NCBI GenBank assembly: GCA_900769385.1
Contig: CAAGGO010000355.1
Location: forward strand, 1-12,123
Length of the DNA stretch: 12,123 nt
Direction of reading: 5' to 3'
Source of the DNA: Rikenellaceae bacterium
GTDB taxonomy: Bacteria; Bacteroidota; Bacteroidia; Bacteroidales; UBA932
Each line of letters opens with the position of its first letter. The stretch's first letter is position 1. The notes beneath the pieces are model-generated. The model was not told the DNA's origin, did no database searches, and saw nothing but the letters and a program-made list of their open reading frames with translations. This document shows positions 6,565-12,123 of the stretch, in pieces. A program made the translations under genes and the position numbers.

Positions 6565-7854
6565 ATGAAGAATTTTGTTGAAGAGCTTACCTGGAGAGGA
6601 ATGATCCACACTATGATGCCAGGTACAGAGGAGCAGCTTATGAAAGAGTGCACTGCTGCGTATGTAGGTATTGACCCTACTGCAGATTCATTGCACATTG
6701 GACACTTGGTGAGCATTATGATGCTTAAACATTTCCAGAATTGCGGCCATAAACCGTATGCGCTTATTGGCGGTGCAACAGGTATGATTGGCGACCCTTC
6801 CATGAAAAGTGCAGAGAGAAACCTTTTGGATGAGGAGACTCTTAACCACAATATTGCGGCAATCAAGAAACAGCTTTCAATTTTCCTTGACTTTGATTCA
6901 GACAAGGAGAACGCAGCTGTGCTTGTAAACAACTATGACTGGATGAAGGATTTCTCATTCCTTTCATTCATCCGCGACATTGGAAAACATATTACAGTAA
7001 ACTATATGATGAGCAAGGATTCTGTTAAGAAACGTCTTTCCGGCGAGGCCAGAGAGGGTATGTCATTTACAGAGTTCTCATACCAGCTTGTGCAGGGTTA
7101 TGACTTCCTTTACTTGAACGAGCACATGAACTGCAAACTTCAGATGGGTGGAAGCGATCAGTGGGGCAACATTACTACCGGTACTGAGCTTATCCGCAGA
7201 AAAACCGGCAACGAGGCATTTGCCCTAACTTGTCCTCTTATTACTAAAGCGGACGGCGGCAAGTTTGGAAAGACAGAGAAAGGAAACATCTGGTTGGATC
7301 CTAACTACACTTCTCCTTACACTTTCTACCAGTTCTGGATGAACGTAGGTGATGAGGATGCAGAGAAATATATCAAGATCTTCACCATGTTGGACCGACA
7401 GACCATTGAAACTGCAATTGCTGAGCACAAAGAGGCTCCTCATATGAGAGGTCTTCAGAAACTCCTTGCAAAAGAGATTACCATTATGGTTCACGGAGAA
7501 GAGGAGTTCAACAAGGCTGTAGAGGCTTCAAATATGTTGTTCGGCAACTCAACTCAGGAGGCTCTTAAGAAACTTGATGAGCAGACTTTCCTTTCAGTAT
7601 TTGACGGCGTTCCTCAGTTTGAGGTTTCAAAAGAAAAACTTGGAACAAACATTATTGAGATGTTGGCTGTTGAGACAGCAATATTCCCTTCTAAAGGTGA
7701 GTGCCGCAAGATGATTCAGGCAAACGGTCTAAGCGTAAACAAAGAGAAGTTCACTGATGCCAACGGAGTTCTAGGAGAGGATAACTTGATTAATGATAAA
7801 TATATTCTTGTTCAAAAAGGTAAGAAGAATTACTTCATCATCAAGTTCAACTAA
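6565..7854 (+). CDS. tyrS: Tyrosyl-tRNA synthetase
   Basis: Class I aminoacyl-tRNA synthetase that activates tyrosine with ATP and charges tRNA-Tyr in the cytosol. At 429 residues it has the usual bacterial (TyrRS type 1) length. The catalytic Rossmann domain shows Tyr33 in [14 protein letters not shown], the HIGH motif (44-47), [11 protein letters not shown] (69-79), the tyrosine-binding QLVQGYD (174-180), GGSDQWGN (195-202), and KFGKT (233-237), the KMSKS-loop variant also found in E. coli TyrRS. The C-terminus (about 375-429) is an S4-like RNA-binding domain ([30 protein letters not shown]). The ATG at 6565 fits the family N-terminus. It is likely the first gene of a run with rbfA and a LolC/E-like permease; its leader holds a possible promoter just after the regulator gene. 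Identification is certain. Confidence 0.98.
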   Translation: MKNFVEELTWRGMIHTMMPGTEEQLMKECTAAYVGIDPTADSLHIGHLVSIMMLKHFQNCGHKPYALIGGATGMIGDPSMKSAERNLLDEETLNHNIAAIKKQLSIFLDFDSDKENAAVLVNNYDWMKDFSFLSFIRDIGKHITVNYMMSKDSVKKRLSGEAREGMSFTEFSYQLVQGYDFLYLNEHMNCKLQMGGSDQWGNITTGTELIRRKTGNEAFALTCPLITKADGGKFGKTEKGNIWLDPNYTSPYTFYQFWMNVGDEDAEKYIKIFTMLDRQTIETAIAEHKEAPHMRGLQKLLAKEITIMVHGEEEFNKAVEASNMLFGNSTQEALKKLDEQTFLSVFDGVPQFEVSKEKLGTNIIEMLAVETAIFPSKGECRKMIQANGLSVNKEKFTDANGVLGEDNLINDKYILVQKGKKNYFIIKFN

Positions 7855-7872
7855 ATCCCAAACAAAACACAT

Positions 7873-7908
7873 TGTTCCTCAATGCAAACAAGAATGCATT
7901 GGGGAACA
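7873..7908 (+). other. Strong hairpin in the tyrS-rbfA gap
   Basis: Arms TGTTCCTCAATGCA (7873-7886) and TGCATTGGGGAACA (7895-7908) form a 14-bp stem with one U-G wobble on the plus strand and an 8-base loop. It starts 18 bases after the tyrS stop. No U-run follows on the plus strand (GATAAAAGC), so it may be a weak or attenuating terminator, or an mRNA-stability or processing element. No promoter box is seen before rbfA, so some read-through is expected. Confidence 0.65.
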
Positions 7909-7937
7909 GATAAAAGCAAAATACAAAACATAATATT

Positions 7938-8282
7938 ATGGAAGGAGAGAGCACAAGACAACAGAAAATTGGCAAGCAATTGCAGAGAGACCTTGCAGAG
8001 ATTATCAGGAGCAAGGGTATGGCAGTATTTGGAGGAGCAATGGTAACTGTAAGCGAAGTTAGAGTCAGTCCTGATCTTTCCTTTGCCAAAGTATTTGTAA
8101 GCATCTTCCCGTCTGCAAAAGGTGATGAGGTAATGGAGACATTACAAAACTCTGTAAAACAGATCCGTGGAGAGTTGGGCAGACTTGTTGCAAAACAGTT
8201 CCGCATTGTTCCTGAGATTGCTTTCTACAGAGACAGCACACTGGATTATGTAGAACACATAGATGACTTGCTAAAGAAATAG
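7938..8282 (+). CDS. rbfA: Ribosome-binding factor A
   Basis: Small KH-fold protein that binds the free 30S subunit and helps late 16S rRNA 5'-end maturation and cold adaptation. At 114 residues it has the standard length. Family marks are the N-terminal STRQQKIGKQLQRDLAEII helix (contact with 30S), the VTVSEVRVSPDLSFAKVFVSIF strand pair, the KQIRGELGRLVAKQFRIV helix and strand, and the closing PEIAFYRDSTLDYVEHIDDLL. The ATG at 7938 gives a family-typical start; only AT-rich sequence and no clear Shine-Dalgarno precedes it. The permease gene begins 4 bases after its stop, so those two are translationally close and surely co-transcribed. Confidence 0.95.
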   Translation: MEGESTRQQKIGKQLQRDLAEIIRSKGMAVFGGAMVTVSEVRVSPDLSFAKVFVSIFPSAKGDEVMETLQNSVKQIRGELGRLVAKQFRIVPEIAFYRDSTLDYVEHIDDLLKK

Positions 8283-8286
8283 GCAA

Positions 8287-9495
8287 ATGGGGACTCCGCT
8301 TCATATAGCCCTCAGATACTTGTTTGCAAAGAAATCGCATAATGTAATAAACATTATATCAATTATCAGCGCAGCAGGTATAGCCATAGGAAGCATGGCC
8401 CTCATACTTATACTTTCTGTATACAACGGCTTTGATAACTCCATAAAGCAAATTTATGAGAGTTACAAAGCCGATTTTGTTATCACCCCCACCACAGGAA
8501 AGCTGTTAACCTTTACTCCCGATAACATCACTCAAATTACAGATATAAAAGGAATTGCAGCATACGAACCTGTACTGGAGGAACACGTATTCCTTAAATA
8601 TGGAGACAGGGAGGCAATTGCATCAATCAGAGGTGTGGAAGAGAGTTACCTGGACCGGACCCATATCAGCAACAACCTGATTGAAGGGGAGGCAAAAATC
8701 AGGCACGGAGAGGTTCAGCACGCCATAATCGGGCAGCAACTGGCCAACACTCTTGGGCTAAGGGTAAGGTTCATTACTCCGCTTGAACTCTATTTCCCTG
8801 ATAAGGAGGCCAACATTTCCATTACCAACCCAATGGAATCACTCAATTACCGGACACTCTACCCTTCAGCAATTGTAAAGGCAGATGGAGAAGAGATGCA
8901 GGAGCTGCTTTATGCAGGAATTGATGCTGTAAGGGGGCTTACAGGGTGCAATAATGATGAGTACACCTCAATTGAGGTATACACCGGCGGCATATCACCA
9001 AAACAGGCATCAGAAATACAGGAAAAACTGCAGAAAGTGTTCCCACAATACAATGTGAAGAACAAGGAGGAGCAGAACGCCACACTTTACAGAATGATTA
9101 AAGCTGAAAAATTTGCCGTATACCTGATTCTGTTCTTTGTAATAGCCATCATATCTGTAAACATATTCAGTTCACTCAGTATGCTCATTACAGACAAAAG
9201 GGAGGATATTGAAACATTCCTGAGCTTGGGTGCACCAAAAGAAATGGTACATAAGATTTTCTACCTTCACGGTGCACTTATCTCAATTTTGGGATGTGCA
9301 ATCGGAACAGCTACAGGAATAATTCTGGCGCTTGTACAGCAATATACCGGTATCATATCCATACCCGGAAACTACCTTATATCTGCGTATCCGGTAGATA
9401 TCCAGGTTCTGGACATAATAATTACATTCGTTGGGGTATCGGGAACAGGATTCATCATTTCCCGCTTGCCTCTGAGGAAAGTGTTCACTTCCTGA
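8287..9495 (+). CDS. LolC/LolE-type ABC transporter permease (FtsX/MacB fold)
   Basis: Inner-membrane permease of the lipoprotein-releasing LolC/LolE group, 402 residues. The N-terminal IALRYLFAKKSHNVINIISIIS, followed by the first membrane helix (about 20-46) ending in LSVYNGFD, is typical of the family. A periplasmic MacB-like domain (about 50-270) follows, then the FtsX domain with three helices near 276-300, 324-350 and 372-392. SLGAPKEM (313-320) just before helix 3 is the coupling-helix region that contacts the ATPase. In Gram-negatives this family pulls lipoproteins from the inner membrane for LolA with LolD; no LolD-like ATPase is encoded here, so it must come from elsewhere. It lies 4 bases after rbfA, and its last 11 bases overlap the end of convergent ispE. 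Family is certain; the substrate is inferred. Confidence 0.88.
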   Translation: MGTPLHIALRYLFAKKSHNVINIISIISAAGIAIGSMALILILSVYNGFDNSIKQIYESYKADFVITPTTGKLLTFTPDNITQITDIKGIAAYEPVLEEHVFLKYGDREAIASIRGVEESYLDRTHISNNLIEGEAKIRHGEVQHAIIGQQLANTLGLRVRFITPLELYFPDKEANISITNPMESLNYRTLYPSAIVKADGEEMQELLYAGIDAVRGLTGCNNDEYTSIEVYTGGISPKQASEIQEKLQKVFPQYNVKNKEEQNATLYRMIKAEKFAVYLILFFVIAIISVNIFSSLSMLITDKREDIETFLSLGAPKEMVHKIFYLHGALISILGCAIGTATGIILALVQQYTGIISIPGNYLISAYPVDIQVLDIIITFVGVSGTGFIISRLPLRKVFTS

Positions 9496-10306
9496 AAATT
9501 CCGAAGAATGATGATCCGCTGCCGCTCATAGAGGCATAAACTGCCCCTTGGGCATAGAGTTCATCTTTGTATGGGGCCAGCTCAGGTATTTTTGCAAATA
9601 CTGTGGTCTCAAAGTCATTCACAACACACTCTTTCCAGGTTTCCACAGGATTGCGGAGCATCTCAACCAACTGTCGGGAATCAAATTTTTCCCCATTTGC
9701 AGCCCTTTTATTGCGTGGAACTATTCCTCCATAGGCGGCAGCTGTTGAGACGAAATATGGCGGGTAAACCATCTTTATTTCATATCCATCCAATGGATAG
9801 ATCTCTGCAGGCTCCAGGATTTCTCCTTTGCCGGTGCCAATCATAGGGCGGTTGTAGATGAAGAATGCGCAGTCACTTCCCAAGGTTGCAGCGTATGCAG
9901 CCAATTGGGCATCTGAAAGGCCTAGTGAGAACATTTCATTAAGGCCACGCAAGGTAAAGGCTGCATCTGACGAGCCTCCTCCCAAACCTGCCCCTACCGG
10001 AATCTTCTTGTACAGGTGGATTGCCACAGGGGGAATGTCAAAATCCTTGCGCAATGCCCGGTATGCCTTTATGCAAAGGTTATCCATAGGGTCTCCCGGA
10101 TATTCAATGCCATACTGGTGCATCTGAAGCTCGGGAGCCTCAACAATCTCAAGCACATCCACAACCTGTTGTGGCACAAGGCCGTCTGACGGGTTCTCAA
10201 CTACCCCTATAGGGTAAAAGAGGGTTTCAAGGTTATGAAACCCATCCTCCCTCTTTTCCAGTACATTCAGCCCTATGTTAATTTTAGCATTAGGGTATAG
10301 AATCAT
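9485..10306 (-). CDS. ispE: 4-diphosphocytidyl-2-C-methyl-D-erythritol kinase
   Basis: GHMP-family kinase of the MEP (non-mevalonate) isoprenoid pathway; it phosphorylates the 2-hydroxyl of CDP-methylerythritol with ATP in the cytosol. At 273 residues it is full length. Marks are PNAKINIGL with the catalytic Lys8, the ATP-binding glycine-rich loop PVGAGLGGGSSDAA (103-116), LGSDCAFF with the catalytic Asp145 (E. coli Asp141), and the C-terminal MSGSGSSFFGIF loop (260-271). ATG 10306 starts 4 bases after the nrdJ stop, so the two are co-transcribed and perhaps translationally coupled. The 3' end overlaps the permease gene on the opposite strand by 11 bases, and no terminator can be seen between the two. 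Its presence shows that this organism makes isoprenoids by the MEP route. Confidence 0.97.
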   Translation of the reverse strand: MILYPNAKINIGLNVLEKREDGFHNLETLFYPIGVVENPSDGLVPQQVVDVLEIVEAPELQMHQYGIEYPGDPMDNLCIKAYRALRKDFDIPPVAIHLYKKIPVGAGLGGGSSDAAFTLRGLNEMFSLGLSDAQLAAYAATLGSDCAFFIYNRPMIGTGKGEILEPAEIYPLDGYEIKMVYPPYFVSTAAAYGGIVPRNKRAANGEKFDSRQLVEMLRNPVETWKECVVNDFETTVFAKIPELAPYKDELYAQGAVYASMSGSGSSFFGIFRK

Positions 10307-10310
10307 ATTA

Positions 10311-12113
10311 TCAACCGCATTTAGAATATCCGCAATTCATACAAACCAAACAGCCCTCCTGGTATACAAGGTTGTTTGAGTTACATTTTGAGCACTGTTT
10401 TCCGGTATCATCCTTGGTACCATCCGGAATATAGCGTTTCAAGCTGCGCTCCACACCGTTTTTCCAGGTATTGATGGCCTCACTGTCCAATGACAGGCCG
10501 TTGATGAGGTTAAGTACATCAACAATAGGCATTCCGTGGCGCAAGACTCCCGATATAAGTTTTGCATAGTTCCAGTACTCTTTGTTGAACATATGGGAAA
10601 TACCTCCTACAATGTTGGTATAGCCGTATTTGTCTACAAAGTGGAAATCGTAACGTGTTACACCTGTCTTTACATCCTTCTCCTTAACAATAAATCCGCT
10701 CTCTACTGATTTAGGGATGTTACGGCTGTCTTCATCTACAAGACCGGTAAAGATCTCATATGGAGCTCCGTTAAGCTTTCCAACAAGGGCAATCCATTTC
10801 TCCTTTCCGTTGTTGAAACGGATTACATCTGCTTCAAGTGATTTTGGTCTCTCTTTTGGTTTAAGTGCAACTGTCTCCTTCTTCTCCTCCTTTGCTGAAA
10901 CAAGCACACCTGCCCTTGAACCGTCCCTGTAAACTGTAACTCCTTTACATCCTACCTCCCAGGCAGTTTTGTAAACATTTGCAACAAGCTCCTCAGTAAC
11001 TGAATTAGGCAAGTTTACGGTAACGCTTATAGAGTGGTCTACCCATTTCTGGATGCTGCCCTGCATCTTCACCTTTGCAACCCAGTCAATATCTGCAGAA
11101 GTAGCCCTGTGGTATGGTGATTTCTCAACAAGCGCCTCAACCTCTGCAACACTCATTTTCTTAACATCCTCAGCAGGGATACCGTTTACCTCACACCATG
11201 TAAGGAATTTGTGGTGGAATACATAATACTCCTCCCAGCAGTCTCCAACATCATCCTTAAAGGTAATTACAGCATTAAGGTCATTAGGATTAACCTTTCT
11301 TCTCCTTATGTAGAATGGAAGGAATACAGGCTCTATTCCCGATGTAGTCTGTGTCATAAGTGAAGTTGTACCTGTAGGGGCAATTGTAAGTAGGGAGATG
11401 TTTCTTCTTCCCACCTTGGCCATCTGCTCATACAATGCAGGATCTGCTGTACGAATTCTGTCAATCATAGGGTTGTTTGCCTCCCTCTCTGTATTGTAGA
11501 TTGGGAATGCACCCCTCTCCTGAGCCATATTTACAGAAGATCTGTAAGCCTCAACAGCCAGGTTCTTCTGAACCTCAACAGCAAATTCAATTGCCTTCTC
11601 AGATCCGTATCTCATTCCCAAAGCTGCAAGCATATCACCCTCAGCTGTAATGCCCAAACCTGTTCTTCTTCCGCCAAGAGATTTTGCCTTGATCTTCTCC
11701 CAAAGCTCCAACTCTGTTCTCTTCACATCCTCTGTCTCAGGATCTGCAGCAATCTTGGCAAGAATTGCCTCAATTTTCTCCATCTCAAGATCAATAAGGT
11801 CATCCATAAGTCTCATTGCCTTGCCTGAGTGCTCCTTGAACAGCTCCATATTGAATGATGCCTCCGGTGTAAAAGGATTATCAACGTATGAATAAAGGTT
11901 AAGGGCAATAAGACGGCAAGAATCATATGGACAAAGCGGAATCTCACCACAAGGGTTTGTACTCACTGTCCTGTAACCCAAATCTGCGTAGCAGTCAGCT
12001 ACAGACTCCCTCAACACTGTATCCCAAAACAATACACCAGGCTCTGCAGATTTCCATGCATTATGCACAATCTTTTTCCAGATGTTCTGTGCATTCACCA
12101 TTTTTGAAACTTT
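10311..12113 (-). CDS. nrdJ: Adenosylcobalamin-dependent (class II) ribonucleotide reductase, N-terminus missing
   Basis: Vitamin B12-dependent reductase that turns ribonucleotides into deoxyribonucleotides through a cobalamin-generated thiyl radical, without needing oxygen. About 600 C-terminal residues are present; relatives run to roughly 850, so some 250 residues lie past the right edge. Counting from the internal ATG at 12101: NPCGEIPL with radical-site Cys51 and Glu53 (49-56), GGRRTGLGITAEGD (143-156), LTIAPTGTTSL with SGIEP (238-257), VTVNLPNSVT (360-369) and GCKGVTVYRDGSR (384-396). A C-terminal Cys-rich tail (C570, C573, C584, C587, C590, C595) looks like the zinc ribbon and redox end of this group. 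The frame stays open upstream of the ATG with family-like SKVSK, so 12101 is not the true start. ispE follows 4 bases later. A cobalamin riboswitch, if any, would be outside the window. Confidence 0.95.
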   Translation of the reverse strand, partial: KVSKMVNAQNIWKKIVHNAWKSAEPGVLFWDTVLRESVADCYADLGYRTVSTNPCGEIPLCPYDSCRLIALNLYSYVDNPFTPEASFNMELFKEHSGKAMRLMDDLIDLEMEKIEAILAKIAADPETEDVKRTELELWEKIKAKSLGGRRTGLGITAEGDMLAALGMRYGSEKAIEFAVEVQKNLAVEAYRSSVNMAQERGAFPIYNTEREANNPMIDRIRTADPALYEQMAKVGRRNISLLTIAPTGTTSLMTQTTSGIEPVFLPFYIRRRKVNPNDLNAVITFKDDVGDCWEEYYVFHHKFLTWCEVNGIPAEDVKKMSVAEVEALVEKSPYHRATSADIDWVAKVKMQGSIQKWVDHSISVTVNLPNSVTEELVANVYKTAWEVGCKGVTVYRDGSRAGVLVSAKEEKKETVALKPKERPKSLEADVIRFNNGKEKWIALVGKLNGAPYEIFTGLVDEDSRNIPKSVESGFIVKEKDVKTGVTRYDFHFVDKYGYTNIVGGISHMFNKEYWNYAKLISGVLRHGMPIVDVLNLINGLSLDSEAINTWKNGVERSLKRYIPDGTKDDTGKQCSKCNSNNLVYQEGCLVCMNCGYSKCG

Positions 12114-12123
12114 AGATCGGAAG
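12114..12123 (+). other. Illumina adapter remnant at the contig end
   Basis: The last 10 bases are AGATCGGAAG, identical to the first 10 bases of the Illumina TruSeq adapter (AGATCGGAAGAGC). The codons that they would add to nrdJ (Phe-Arg-Ser on the minus strand) do not look family-like, while the codons just inside do. Genomic sequence therefore probably ends at about 12113. Confidence 0.8.

Noticed and set aside
12099..12101. ATG at 12101 as the nrdJ start
   Set aside because: Family-like residues continue upstream in frame, and the protein would lack about 250 N-terminal residues; the real start is off the window.
1..12123. CRISPR arrays, insertion sequences, tRNA or rRNA genes
   Set aside because: No regularly spaced repeats, transposase frames, terminal inverted repeats or tRNA cloverleaf sequence were found on either strand.

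Overview
The window looks like chromosomal core sequence from a member of the Bacteroidota, most likely Bacteroidales. Three things point there: a GldE-like CNNM/CBS membrane protein followed by a 4'-phosphopantetheinyl transferase (an order I recall from this phylum), a secreted PS-10/S37 peptidase, and several TAnnTTTG promoter -7 boxes typical of the Bacteroidota housekeeping sigma factor. Base composition is moderate and even across the genes, and I see no mobile element, CRISPR array, tRNA or rRNA. Both ends cut through genes, and the last 10 bases match the start of the Illumina TruSeq adapter, so the window is probably a whole draft contig.

Layout from left to right. GroEL (N-terminus cut off) runs rightward and converges on a leftward pair, gldE-like then PPTase, with a hairpin between the two units. 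Next is a leftward pair, traX then a secreted S37 peptidase, closed by a strand-specific terminator. An AT-rich divergent region (5633-5819) with promoter boxes, a palindrome and direct repeats separates traX from a rightward orphan response regulator. A rightward housekeeping run follows: tyrS, rbfA and a LolC/LolE-type permease. The permease overlaps tail to tail with leftward ispE, which lies 4 bases downstream of leftward nrdJ (cut off at the right edge).

Most genes are housekeeping: protein folding (GroEL), carrier-protein activation (PPTase), tRNA charging (TyrRS), 30S maturation (RbfA), lipoprotein export or related envelope work (LolC/E-like), isoprenoid precursor synthesis (IspE) and B12-dependent deoxyribonucleotide synthesis (NrdJ). 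I do not see a new defence or mobile system.

The points most worth a second look are: (i) the orphan regulator, which has a receiver and a Fis-type helix-turn-helix but no sigma-54 ATPase domain, and an Arg where the second acidic-pocket Asp is expected; (ii) the GldE-like protein, which stops just after its CBS pair and lacks the usual CorC_HlyC C-terminal domain; (iii) the traX-S37 pair and its control region; (iv) the adapter remnant at the right end.
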